Shown in pieces: positions 1 to 8,631 of a DNA stretch of 22,389 nt; position 1 is the stretch's first letter, and each line of letters starts with the position of its first letter. Where the stretch lies: positions 1 to 22,389 of the forward strand of contig CAZCGA010000111.1 of assembly GCA_964498075.1 (NCBI GenBank), given 5' to 3'. Below the pieces are notes generated by a model. That model was not told the DNA's origin, ran no database searches, and saw only the letters and a program-made list of their open reading frames with translations. The stretch is from CAZCGA01 sp964498075. Its GTDB lineage: Bacteria > Desulfobacterota > Binatia > HRBIN30. The translations under genes were made by a program, and so were the position numbers.

Positions 1-207
1 CCATAAACGGCCCTTCGCAATCAATCCTTAAGTTAGCGCTTATGGGGCAGCGCCCTGGGCGACGGCGCAGGTGCGTGTTCATGGGCAGCTTGTCGAAGGG
101 TCTGCCTCGCGTTTATCGACAGTCCCATCCGGGAGAAGGAACCTTCGTGCGATACGTCACCGTAATTGTGAAATGCGGTACTTAGTCTCCGCGTAAACGA
201 CCAACGC

Positions 208-564
208 GTGTTTGAGCTTGTGCTGCGAGGTGAGCAAACGCTATCTGATGCGGACATCTGCGTAATTGGGGGCAACGGCCCGATAGTCTTCGAGCTAAAG
301 ACGTTCTCGGCGGCGGCGGACGCGAACAAGCTTGAGGAGTTTCCGAAACAGAACCAACTGCTCAGAGATCATGTCGCTACCGGACATTTCGCTCAAGGCG
401 TCTCCTTCGCTACGTTCCTTGGGTACGCGGACAAGAGGCTCCAGACGATCCTCGGACGACTGTTTCCGCCGGAGTCTCGCTGGCAGATCTCAGGACCGCA
501 TCCCTTGCTGGACAGGCATCCTCTAGTGTTTGTCCTCGCCGTTACGGAGAAGGCGCATGTCTAA
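208..564 (+). CDS. Short protein with a D...ExK nuclease-like motif, possibly the C-terminal part of a broken gene
   Basis: I do not recognise the family. The 118-residue frame starts with GTG and has no clear ribosome binding site. It contains DADICVIGGNGPIVFELK: an Asp, then a hydrophobic strand, then E-L-K, the spacing of a PD-(D/E)XK nuclease core. Helical sequence (KLEEFPKQNQLLRD) and a second hydrophobic stretch (FATFLGYADKR) follow. The frame is open upstream only to a TGA at 169-171. The neighbouring frame is open from the window edge to a TAG at 182-184, so a one-base shift near 172-184 could join the two into a longer protein. It could therefore be the 3' half of a decayed nuclease gene or a chance ORF. 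The ExK motif is seen; nuclease function is inference. Confidence 0.4.
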   Translation: MFELVLRGEQTLSDADICVIGGNGPIVFELKTFSAAADANKLEEFPKQNQLLRDHVATGHFAQGVSFATFLGYADKRLQTILGRLFPPESRWQISGPHPLLDRHPLVFVLAVTEKAHV

Positions 565-603
565 TGAGCGTATCAACAAAACCGCCAGCCCGCGCCACGC
601 TCA

Positions 604-711
604 GCGGGTCAACACCTCTGCATTCATGCGCGCCTCATACACCTGAGTCTGCCGACTCTTCAAGAGCTTCTGGGACGTAGCTTCACGCGAGGTCGAGCCG
701 TGTTGACCCGC
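604..711. repeat. 12-bp perfect inverted repeats enclosing 84 bp
   Basis: GCGGGTCAACAC at 604-615 is the exact reverse complement of GTGTTGACCCGC at 700-711. The enclosed 84 bp have no coding signal. The arms could form a long stem-loop or be the ends of a small non-autonomous element. The sequence GTTGACC does not fit the GTTRRRY core of an integron attC site. Confidence 0.55.
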
Positions 712-725
712 CGCGCCCGGCGGGT

Positions 726-776
726 CGTCGTCGTGACCTCCTTGTGTCCGAGTAGTTCCTGGATTGTCCGAGTGCC
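726..776 (-). pseudogene. Tyrosine recombinase (phage/integron-type integrase) C-terminal stump
   Basis: The minus strand reads GTRTIQELLGHKEVTTT over 17 codons. This matches the region around the catalytic LGH motif of tyrosine recombinases, normally followed by xIYTHV with the nucleophilic Tyr. Here the frame continues into unrelated Arg-rich sequence to a stop, so the nucleophile is lost. The upstream side runs directly into the CGATACG repeat, so both sides are cut. It cannot be functional and marks a past integration or rearrangement. Confidence 0.55.
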
Positions 777-895
777 CCTCGATACGCTTCGCTACTCAGG
801 ATGAGCGGCGTGTGGGGACCGACGGGCTTCGCAACCCTGTCTGCCGCACTGCCGAATGAACGGCCGGTGGTGGTGTGAAACGAAAACCTCGGAGA

Positions 896-3785
896 CTACG
901 GGGCCGCCTGTGCCGCGGCGACCAGGTCGGCCGCGGTGATCACGCCGTCGTGATTCAGATCCGCGTCGTGGCACGCAACCGGTAGCTCGGAGTCGAAGCC
1001 GGCGCGCGTCACTCCAGCCAGGTCTGTGTCGTTGAGGATGCGGCTGCACACGGCAACGCTGAACGCGGCCTGCGCTTCGCCACCAACCGGGTCGAAGGCC
1101 GCCACGTGGAGCGGATAGGTGCCTTCATTCTCGAGCGTCGTCGGCCACTGAAACGTTGCAGTGCCGTCGTGGTGATCCTCGATGATCGAGCCCGGCGGGA
1201 CGTCGATGCCGCCTGCCAGCTGCGTGAAGAAGACGATCGGATCGCCGTCGGGATCGCTGGCGCTGAGCGGCAGCGCCAGCGGCTGACCCGCGATGACGCG
1301 CGTGTTGCCGAGCGGCTGCAGGAGCGGCGCCTGATTGCCCGGTCGTTTGCGCACCGCGCGCACGCGGCCCAGGAAGAAGTGGTCGGTCGCATTGCGCTGC
1401 GATGCGGCGGCCGGACAGGTGAACCCCGGACGCGGCTGCAGCGTAAACGCCAGCGCATGCGCGTCGTCGCTCACGGCAGGACTGTAGCTGATGCTCCCGA
1501 CGGGCAGGCCACCCGTCGCCCCGCCGCTGGTGTCGGTGATCTGCGTGAACTGGCCGCTGGCGACGTCGTAGACGAACAGCTCCTCGTTGTGATCGGCATT
1601 GCCGACGCGCGGATCGAGGTCGGCCCGCGTCGTCAGCACGATGGTCGATCCATCGCCGCTCACCACGGCGTCGGACGTCGAGTAGTCGAGGACACCGCCG
1701 ATCGGCCCATCGATCGTACCGCTGTTCACATCGAGACGCGCCCCGATGGTGACGTCGGGCAAGTCGGGACGCGAGGTGACAAAGGTCAGCCAGCGGCCGT
1801 CGGCGCTCAGCACGGGTACGGCAAACGTGTCGTGCCGCGGCAGGGTCGCCACCTGCTGGAACTCACGCGTGCTAACCCGGTAACGGAAGATGCGCCAGGA
1901 GACCGCGGGATCAGGCGGCACCAGCTCGAGCGTCGAGCGCGTCGCGAAGACGATCTCTTCCCCGTCGCTGCTGATCGTTGGCGTGGAGGCGGAGGAGAAG
2001 TTGCGCCGGTCGATGACGTCCGTGAGGGTGGTCAGCTGGCGAGTCTCCTGCGCTACGTCATCGAAATAGAAGTACTCGACGAAAGCGACGTCTTCCTCGT
2101 CTGGGAAGAAGTAGACTCCCTCAAAGGCGCCGCGCGTGCCGGTGCGGCTGAGGGTGAAGGGTCCGATGGGCGGCTGCTGGATTTTGCTGAGCGCCTGGCC
2201 TTCCCGGACGAGGATTCCCAGCGCCGGATCGAAGTAGGGAGGTGTCAGGGGAAACAAGCCGTTGAACACGAGACGGGCGGCGTCGGGCGACAGCCGGAAG
2301 TCGCCTGCCAACGCGAGCCGGACCCGCTGCGCGCTGCCGCGCGGAGCATCGAAGATGAAGACATCGGTGCCCTCTTCGAGCGTGCCCCGTTCTCCACCGA
2401 AGGCGACCACGTCCCCTGATCCATCGAGCGATACACCCGGCACCACGTTGCGCGAGAAGTTGCCCGCTTCGAGCGGGATCAGCGCGTACTGTGGATCGGG
2501 AACGACTCCGGTGACCCGCTGGCTGACGACGTTGCCCGAGGTGTCTTCGCCGTCGAGGATGAGCGAGAAGCTGGCGCCGGGCGTCAGCGCATCCGCGCTG
2601 AGCGTGGCGACGACGCGGTCGTTCACCGGCCCGGTGCTGCTGGCCAGCTCACGCCTGCTGTCGTCAGGGTTGATGAGGCGCAACGTCCAGCGCCGCAACG
2701 CGCCCGGCGCCGCGCCCACCCGCACGCGCACCGGCAGCGTGCCTCCTGCCGCAAGCTTGAAGCTGGGCGCCGGAAAGGTGATCCGCGCCAACAGGTGGGA
2801 GGGCAGATCGGGAACGTTGGCGGTCGCCATCGCGAACGGCCCGCCGCCGACGCACAGGCTGCGCACCAGGGCGTTGGTGCGGGTGTCGATGACGACCACC
2901 TCGCTGGCGTCATAGTTGGCGACGTAAGCGAAGGCGCCGCGCAGCGTGATCGCCAGCGCCCGGAACGAGCTGCCCATCGGCAGGCTCGCGATGACGGTAT
3001 TCGTCTGTGCATCGATGACCGAGACTGCCACCAAGCCCGCGACGTACACGCGATTCCCCCACGGGGCTGATGGCGATCGCCGTCGGGTCCTCGCTGACCG
3101 GCACGGTGGCGACGACGAGCTTGGTGCGGGTGTCGATGACCGACACGGTTGCCGAGTCGAAGTCGGTGACGTACGCAAAGCCGTCCGGGCTGATCGCAAT
3201 GCGATTCGGTGTGACTCCGACCGGTATGGTCGCTACGATGACATTGCGCTTCGTGTCAATGACCGACACGGTTCGCGTCAGCCGCGAGTTGGTCACGTAG
3301 GCGAACGCGCCGTCGGGTGTGATCGCGACGGCGTTCGGTCCATGACCGGGTCCGAAGGCAATGGTTTTCACGACCGAGTTGGTGCGTGTGTCGACCACCG
3401 AGATCGTATCCGACTTCTTGCTGGCCACGTAGAGCGAGCCGCTATCAGGGGTGACGGCCAATCCGATCGGGCCACCGGCAACTGCGATGGTCGCGGTCAC
3501 GGCGTTGGTCGCCGTGTCGATCACCGAGACGGTATCGGACCGGAAGTTGGCAACGTAAACGGACGTGCCGTTGGGGGCGGCGGCAACGCCGTCGGGATCG
3601 AGGCCGACGGGGATGCTGGTGACGAGGCTGTTGATGCGAGTGTCGATGACGGAGACGGAGCTCGACAGCAGATTGGCGACGTATGCGAACTCACCTGCGA
3701 GGGCAGGTGAACATCCGGCCCCCAAGACTGTAACGGCAGCGATGAGCGCGACCCGGAGGTCGCGGCACACCGCGCGGTGACGCAT
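896..3785 (-). CDS. Secreted YVTN beta-propeller / PD40 / dockerin-like protein, split by a one-base frameshift
   Basis: This is one gene in two frames: residues 1 to about 241 are read from 3785, the rest in the frame ending at TAG 896-898. Removing one base from the C5 run at 3056-3060 joins them into about 962 residues. The N-terminus is a signal peptide (hydrophobic core ALIAAVTVLGAG, likely cut after SPALA near residue 30). Seven YVTN blades follow (FAYVAN...VSVIDT type). Blades 1-5 lie before the shift and 6-7 after it, so a seven-bladed propeller forms only from the joined frame. Next come an Ig-like linker, WD40-like PD40/TolB-type repeats (ISSDGEEIVFAT, LSADGRWLTFVT), a cadherin/Ig-like domain (SASDPDGDPIVFF) and a C-terminal dockerin-like EF-hand (DLNHDGVITAADLVAA). 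It is probably an extracellular binding or surface protein with unknown ligand. The shift may be a sequencing error or a real mutation. It is transcribed towards the left edge of the window, after the cyclase gene on the same strand. Confidence 0.82.
3056..3060. other. Frameshift site (C5 homopolymer) in the YVTN gene
   Basis: On the coding strand the run reads CCCCGTGGGGGAATCG. Removing one G gives codons for ISPVGNRVYVA, restoring the expected start of the sixth YVTN blade. As written, the frame continues as GESRVRRG and loses the family pattern. Confidence 0.8.
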
Positions 3786-3850
3786 GCGTGGACTCTGACA
3801 CTACGAGTGCAATGGTGCAATCGAATAGTCGATGAACAATTGTTACGAAG

Positions 3851-6800
3851 CTACGACGCGGCAGCGGGCAACTCGGCGGGCGCATCGAGTGCCGCCAGCA
3901 GCTGCTCGACGCGCTGCTGGTAGCGGCCCAGACGCAGCTCGCGGCAGATCGCCAGCGCCTGCCGCAACTGGCGCGTAGCGGCTTCGCGGTTGCCGCGCTC
4001 CGCCGCGAGCTCGCCCGCACCAAGGCGTGCGATGGCCAAAGTCGACCGGGCACCGAGCGTCTCCGCCAGACTGATTGCTTGCTCGAACCACTGCTGCGCT
4101 TCGGTCCAGCGGCTCGGGCCGAGTCGCAACATCACGTTGCCCAAGGCCGCCGCGCTCAGCAGCTCGCGCAGGCGTCCGGCGGCGTGCTCATGGGCGAGCC
4201 GGGCAAACTGTTCCGCCTGTTTCAGCTCGCCGAGAGCCAGGAATGTTTCGACGATGAGGCCGATGTATAGCAGCATGTTGCCGCCGGTCGTCAGGCCGTG
4301 CTCGATCAGCTCGATGTCGTTTGTCGCACCAACCGGCTCGCCAAGTTCCACGCGTGTCGCGAACGCCAGGAGCGTCGCCGACCGCAGCGTGCCGATGTTG
4401 CCGATCACCTGCGCGATCTCCAGGCTCCGATCGGCCCAGCGTTTCGCCTCGGCATAATCGGCGCGGACGAAGTGGACCATGGCGCACGTGGCGGCCGAGG
4501 TGCTCTGGATGGTGCGGTTCGGCGCCTGCACGGCCAGCTCATACGTCCGCGTGAGCGACTCGAGCGCACCGTCCAGATCGTCGCTGAAGTAGTGCACCGA
4601 GTCGCGCATCCAGCGGGCGCTGAGGTACAGGTCCGACGGGCGCGGACCCGCCTCGCGCCGTTCCAGCTCGCTCACGACCCAGTCGAACGTGGCGCGTGCC
4701 TGCGCGGCGCGCCCGTCGAGGATGTAGGTCCACGCCAGGGCGCGCGAGATGCTGATCGCCGGCAGCTCGAGCCCGGCGCGTTGCGCGACGGCGAGACCTT
4801 GCTCGATGAGCGCCAGCCCCTCGGCGAAACGGGCGCGCTCGTGACCCATCATCATGCCGTGGTACGCCAGGAAGCTTGCAACCGAGGTCGCATCACCCAA
4901 ACCTTCGGCGAGCGCCCGCCCGCGCAGCGCGGCGCGCTCGGTGTCACCGCGATCCGGGCTGTCGTACAGCACGACGATCTTGCAGAGGCCGAGCGCGACC
5001 TGGACGCCGAGGCGGCGCATGTGCTCGTCAACCGGCGCGGCCGCGGTCAGTGCGCCGTCCGCGAGCTCCCAGGCTTGCCGATACGCCGCCAGGGCAGCGG
5101 GGTACGACGGCAGCTGCTCGGCATGGTGGGCGGCGCGCAGCAACGCTTCGATGGCCTTCGGGCGGTTGTCGCTGCGCGCGAAGTGGTGGGCGAGCAATGC
5201 GGCGCGCTCGGGGCTGGTCGCATCCGTGCCGGCTTCCAGCATGAGCGCGATGCGTTCGTGCAGCTGCCGGCGCTCCTTGAGCAGCAGCGCCTCGTATGCG
5301 ACCTCTTGCGTGAGGCTCTCGCCGAAGCGGTACTCGTCCTTCGACAGGACGTTCTTGCGGTGGATCACGCCGCGGCGCTCCAGCTCGTCCAGCTCATGCT
5401 CGACGTCGATCCCGTCGCCCGTGAACAGCTGTGCCAGCTGGTGCCGGCAGAACTGCCGCCCCAGGACGGCGGCCACCTGGGCGACGCGTTTGGTGCTGGG
5501 TTGCAGACGATCGAGGCGCACCCCGATCAGCTCCTGCACGGTGTCGGGCATGCGGATCTCCGCCGCCGGGCGGGTGAGCCGAATCGTGCCGTTGTTGCGC
5601 AGCAGGTACCCTTCCTCGACCAAGCTGCGGGTGATCTCCTCGGTGACGAACGGATTGCCCTCCGCCTTGTGCAGGATGCGCTGCTCCAGCTCCGCTGGCA
5701 GCGGGCCGCCGGCGAGAGCGCGGATGATGACCGTCGTTTCCTCGTCTGACAGCGGCCGCAGCTGGAGCTGCGTATGTGCTGCGTGCGTGCGCCAGGTCAG
5801 CGGGTCGTCAGGTCGATGACTGAGCACGAGCATGATCCGGTCCGCCCGCATGCCTCCCACGGCCATCTCCAACATCTCGCGCGACGATTCGTCGATCCAC
5901 TGTACGTCTTCGAGGAACATGACCACCGGTGCTTGTTTGCTGGCACCGACGACGACGTGGGCGACGGCGTGGAACGTCGCGCGCTTCAGCTCCTCGACCG
6001 GCATGTCCGCCACCCCATCGACCGGCACCGACAACAACCGGCAGAGGTACGGGTAGAACTGATCGAGACGCTCATCCCAGGGCCGCACCTTGCCCGCGAT
6101 CTTCTCGCAGGCGCACCCGGGGGACTCACCCGACGCCAGCTCGAAATACTGCCGCAGCATGTTGACCCACGGGTCGTATGGAACGACCTGGCTCAACGCC
6201 GAGCAGCGCGCCTCGAAGAAAACCACGTCTTCATTCCCCAGCTGCTGCTTGAACTCGTAGAGCAGGCGCGACTTGCCGCTGCCGGCCGCGCCGATGACGG
6301 AAACGAGTTGCGCCAGGTTGCCGCCGAGGCGCTCGAAGCAGGCGTGCAGCTGCGCCAGCTCACCACGGCGGCCGACCAGCGGCGTGAGGCCGCGCTCCAC
6401 GGCGATGGACATCGGTGTCGCGGCCTCGCTCAGGCCAAGCACCTCGTAAGCGGCGACCGGCTCGCTCTTGCCCTTCACGGTGAAGGGCCCCGCGGGCCGG
6501 ACATCGAAGATGCCGCGCACCAGCCGGTGCGTCGACTGGCTGATCAAGATCATCCCGGCCGCGGCGAGCGACTGCAGGCGCGATGCCAGGTTAGTGGTAT
6601 CGCCGATCGCGCTGTAGTCCATCTTCAGGTCGTTGCCCACCGTGCCGACGACGACGGGACCGGTATGAATACCGATGCGCGCTTGCAGCTCGATGCCGCG
6701 GGTGGCGCGCGCCTGCTCGTTGAAGCGGCCGAGCGCGTCGCGGATCGCCAGCGCCGCACGCAGGGCGCGCTCGGGTGCGCCTTCGTGTGCCACCGGGGCG

Positions 6801-7264
6801 CCGAAGAGTGCCATGAAGCCGTCGCCGGCGAGCTGGTTCACGATCCCTTCGAGGCGGTAGATCTCCGCGAACGCCAGCTCCAGGTACTGCTCGAGCAGGT
6901 CGCGGTAGTCTTCCGGATCGAGCCGCTCGGCGATCGCCGTCGAGCCGACGAGGTCACAGAACAGCACCGTGACCAGCTTCCGTTCTCCAGCGATCGCGCC
7001 GGTGCTGGCGCGGATCTTCTCCGCCAGGCTCTGCGGAATGTGTTTCGACAGGCGCGCCAAGCGATCGTTGACGGCCGGAGCCGGGGTCGGCGCCGCCGCG
7101 GTCGGCGTATCGGGAGCGATGCGCGCACCGCAGTCCGGACAAAAGCGGAATCCGGCCTCGACCGGACGCCCGCAGCTCGGGCACGCCTGCGCCGCCTCCG
7201 TGCCACACGCGTGGCAGAAGCGTTTCCCGGGAATCAGCTCAGTACCGCAGTTCGTACAGCGCAC
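3851..7264 (-). CDS. Class III adenylate/guanylate cyclase with double zinc ribbon, AAA-type ATPase and TPR-like tail
   Basis: A 1137-residue multidomain signalling protein without a signal peptide, so cytoplasmic. Two zinc ribbons open it: C3-C6/C17-C20 and C28-C31/C42-C45, both CX2C-X10-CX2C. A class III cyclase domain spans about 95-280, with metal-binding D104 (FCDLVGST) and D148 (AGDGFMALFGAP) and transition-state N225 and R229 (NLASR). The usual substrate-selecting Lys before the second Asp is Gln144 here, as in many cyclases fused to ATPase and TPR regions. A signalling ATPase follows, with Walker A GAAGSGKS (325-332) and Walker B VVMFLEDVQWID (about 447-458). From about 690 to the end the protein is Ala-rich and helical, like TPR repeats. 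The start is a GTG directly before the first Cys; no ATG lies between it and the upstream in-frame stop, and no clear ribosome binding site is seen. It likely makes cAMP or acts as a nucleotide-regulated sensor; activity and substrate are not shown by sequence. Confidence 0.92.
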   Translation of the reverse strand: MRCTNCGTELIPGKRFCHACGTEAAQACPSCGRPVEAGFRFCPDCGARIAPDTPTAAAPTPAPAVNDRLARLSKHIPQSLAEKIRASTGAIAGERKLVTVLFCDLVGSTAIAERLDPEDYRDLLEQYLELAFAEIYRLEGIVNQLAGDGFMALFGAPVAHEGAPERALRAALAIRDALGRFNEQARATRGIELQARIGIHTGPVVVGTVGNDLKMDYSAIGDTTNLASRLQSLAAAGMILISQSTHRLVRGIFDVRPAGPFTVKGKSEPVAAYEVLGLSEAATPMSIAVERGLTPLVGRRGELAQLHACFERLGGNLAQLVSVIGAAGSGKSRLLYEFKQQLGNEDVVFFEARCSALSQVVPYDPWVNMLRQYFELASGESPGCACEKIAGKVRPWDERLDQFYPYLCRLLSVPVDGVADMPVEELKRATFHAVAHVVVGASKQAPVVMFLEDVQWIDESSREMLEMAVGGMRADRIMLVLSHRPDDPLTWRTHAAHTQLQLRPLSDEETTVIIRALAGGPLPAELEQRILHKAEGNPFVTEEITRSLVEEGYLLRNNGTIRLTRPAAEIRMPDTVQELIGVRLDRLQPSTKRVAQVAAVLGRQFCRHQLAQLFTGDGIDVEHELDELERRGVIHRKNVLSKDEYRFGESLTQEVAYEALLLKERRQLHERIALMLEAGTDATSPERAALLAHHFARSDNRPKAIEALLRAAHHAEQLPSYPAALAAYRQAWELADGALTAAAPVDEHMRRLGVQVALGLCKIVVLYDSPDRGDTERAALRGRALAEGLGDATSVASFLAYHGMMMGHERARFAEGLALIEQGLAVAQRAGLELPAISISRALAWTYILDGRAAQARATFDWVVSELERREAGPRPSDLYLSARWMRDSVHYFSDDLDGALESLTRTYELAVQAPNRTIQSTSAATCAMVHFVRADYAEAKRWADRSLEIAQVIGNIGTLRSATLLAFATRVELGEPVGATNDIELIEHGLTTGGNMLLYIGLIVETFLALGELKQAEQFARLAHEHAAGRLRELLSAAALGNVMLRLGPSRWTEAQQWFEQAISLAETLGARSTLAIARLGAGELAAERGNREAATRQLRQALAICRELRLGRYQQRVEQLLAALDAPAELPAAAS

Positions 7265-7432
7265 GCAGGAAATGTCGTCTCGAACCGCCGGTGAGTCAAG
7301 GTCCCCATGGGGAATTGGGCCGTTGAGTCATTGCTTGATCTGACCGAGTGTCGCCAGGATGGGCAGCGTGCAGGATGGAATCCCTGCGCGCCGTAGGCTA
7401 TCAAACCGTCCCATTGGATTCGAGAAGCAGCG

Positions 7433-7546
7433 ATGACCGATGTGGTGCGCTACGGCATCATCGGCACCGGGATGATGGGATGCGAGCATATCCTGAATCT
7501 GTCGCTCATCCCCGACCGATCCGCGAGCGACGTCCGGTTGAGCTGA
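7433..7546 (+). pseudogene. Gfo/Idh/MocA family oxidoreductase, N-terminal stump
   Basis: The 37-codon frame begins MTDVVRYGIIGTGMMGCEHI and continues LNLSLIP before running into unrelated residues and a TGA. This is the first beta strand and the G-x-G-x-x-G dinucleotide loop (GTGMMG) of Gfo/Idh/MocA NAD(P)-dependent sugar oxidoreductases, which are usually about 330-400 residues. A ribosome binding site (GAGAAG, about 6 bases upstream) and the ATG are intact, so the front of a real gene survives while about 90% of it is missing. The SGNH hydrolase starts 30 bases later, so a deletion probably joined the two. It is too short to fold or bind cofactor. Confidence 0.7.
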
Positions 7547-7575
7547 GCGAGCTGGGCTTTTGATTTCGCAACGCG

Positions 7576-8439
7576 ATGAGCAGGACCGTTCTCATCTTCG
7601 GTGACAGCAATACGCGGGGTCACGGTGTCGGGCTTGAGCGACGCTACGGGGCGCTGCTGGATGCCGACCTGCGCGCGGCGACAGGCGGAGAATGGCGCGT
7701 GGCGGTTGCGCACGCGGCGAGCAATTTACGCGCGATCTCGGACCGCTTCGATCGCGCCATCGCCAAGTACGCCCCCACCATCATCGTCTGGCAGTGCCCA
7801 ACCGGACCAGCGTCGTACTTCGTGGACTATCCGCCCTGGATTCAGACCTTGCAGGCCGTCCACAACTGGTTCTTCCGGCGCATCCGCGAGCGGTACATCC
7901 GGGCCGATATCCAGGCGGACCATGAGCGCAACCGCACGCGGCGCGACGCGGTGTATGAGTCCCGCTATCTACATGACCTTTACAGCTGGCGGCTGTCGCG
8001 TCTGTCGCCGATGCGGCGTCTGCAGAGAGTCCTGGCGGCGCGCTACGGGACGATCGTGAAGACGACCAAGGAGCGCTTCGTCGAACGTGTTTGCCAGATG
8101 GGTGATCGTCTCCGGGCGCAGGCGGGAGCGCCGATCCTCTTTCTCGGGTTGCTACCGCTGAGCGACGACTACTACTACGGGTATGGGCCGCGCACGATGG
8201 AGTGGGACGCGGCGCTGGCGGCCGCGCTGCACCGTCCGGACGCCGGCCAGGTCTTCCTGGAAGTACGCGGGCCGCTCACGCGCGATGGAGGCGCCGGCCT
8301 GCTGCTCAACGACGGCACACACCTGTCACCAGCGGGGCATCGCCTTCTCGCCGACGCGGTGCTGCCCACGCTCCTGCAGCTCATCGCCGAAGCACCGCAA
8401 GCGGAGGACGCGCGGCCTACTGAAGCGCCCCGCTGCTGA
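7576..8439 (+). CDS. SGNH/GDSL-family hydrolase
   Basis: A 287-residue protein with SGNH hydrolase (esterase/lipase/deacetylase) hallmarks. Block I is VLIFGDSNTRGHG with nucleophile Ser11, and block V is LNDGTHLSPAGH with Asp246 and His249. Between them, ASNLRAI and IIVWQCPTGPAS lie where the oxyanion-hole Gly and Asn blocks belong; the usual GxND is replaced by CPTGP, so block III is atypical. A central insertion rich in Arg and Tyr (about 95-175) is longer than in minimal family members. No signal peptide is seen, so it is probably cytoplasmic. The start is ATG with only a weak ribosome binding site. It lies 30 bases after the oxidoreductase stump. The substrate cannot be named. Confidence 0.85.
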   Translation: MSRTVLIFGDSNTRGHGVGLERRYGALLDADLRAATGGEWRVAVAHAASNLRAISDRFDRAIAKYAPTIIVWQCPTGPASYFVDYPPWIQTLQAVHNWFFRRIRERYIRADIQADHERNRTRRDAVYESRYLHDLYSWRLSRLSPMRRLQRVLAARYGTIVKTTKERFVERVCQMGDRLRAQAGAPILFLGLLPLSDDYYYGYGPRTMEWDAALAAALHRPDAGQVFLEVRGPLTRDGGAGLLLNDGTHLSPAGHRLLADAVLPTLLQLIAEAPQAEDARPTEAPRC

Positions 8440-8545
8440 GTATGGCGACGATGTCGCCGTACATGCCGCGCTTCAGCGCGCCGTAGATGCCGAGGTTGTG
8501 GCGGAGAGCCGAGCGTCGTACAAGCCGGTTGATCCCACACCATGC
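8417..8545 (-). pseudogene. Possible C-terminal gene remnant, convergent with the SGNH hydrolase
   Basis: On the minus strand a 42-codon frame between two stops reads RHNLGIYGALKRGMYGDIVA and then ILSSGALQ before a TAG at 8417-8419. It has no start codon of its own. The composition resembles a real protein end rather than random high-GC sequence, but I cannot name the family. It overlaps the last 23 bases of the hydrolase gene. It may be the 3' remnant of a lost gene or chance. Confidence 0.25.
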
Positions 8546-8573
8546 CTAGAGGGACCAAAGGAGCCTTCTGTGC

Positions 8574-8603
8574 TTGACCACTTCGCACGGGAGCACGTAC
8601 TAT
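8574..8603 (+). promoter_or_regulatory. Possible sigma70-type promoter
   Basis: TTGACC (8574-8579) and TACTAT (8598-8603) are separated by 18 bases, close to the TTGACA/TATAAT consensus. If real, transcription begins near 8610, after the ATG at 8602, which supports translation from the ATG at 8632. This is weak evidence by sequence match alone. Confidence 0.3.
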
Positions 8604-8617
8604 GACTCGGTCAAACC

Positions 8618-8626
8618 GAAGGGGGG
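8618..8626 (+). promoter_or_regulatory. Ribosome binding site deciding the start of the first FG-GAP protein
   Basis: GAAGGGGGG lies 5 bases before the ATG at 8632. The upstream in-frame ATG at 8602 has a GGGAG 8 bases before it and remains an alternative that adds 10 residues. Confidence 0.5.
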
Positions 8627-8631
8627 TCCTG

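Larger units (their letters stand above)
565..895. other. Non-coding accessory stretch with inverted repeats and an integrase stump
   Basis: No intact gene is visible here. The stretch holds a 12-bp perfect inverted repeat pair (604-615 and 700-711), a 17-codon remnant of a tyrosine recombinase on the minus strand (726-776) and, next to it, a CGATACGCTTCGCTACTCAGG repeat (about 780-800) related to copies near 17.9 and 18.1 kb. It looks like a decayed insertion region. Confidence 0.5.

Noticed and set aside
33..329. 98-codon minus-strand frame
   Set aside because: It is antisense to the ExK-motif ORF and is low-complexity at its end; no family is suggested.
604..711. Integron attC site next to an integrase remnant
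   Set aside because: The arms contain GTTGACC, which does not fit the GTTRRRY core, and no cassette array is present.
1106..2419. 437-codon plus-strand open frame
   Set aside because: It is antisense to the PD40 part of the YVTN gene; no recognisable motif.
4298..7294. Two plus-strand open frames (483 and 506 codons)
   Set aside because: They are antisense to the cyclase gene, whose frame carries all the motifs; the plus-strand proteins are Arg/His/Asp-rich without domains.
7348..7563. 71-codon plus-strand frame
   Set aside because: It overlaps the Gfo/Idh/MocA stump in another frame and has no protein-like pattern.
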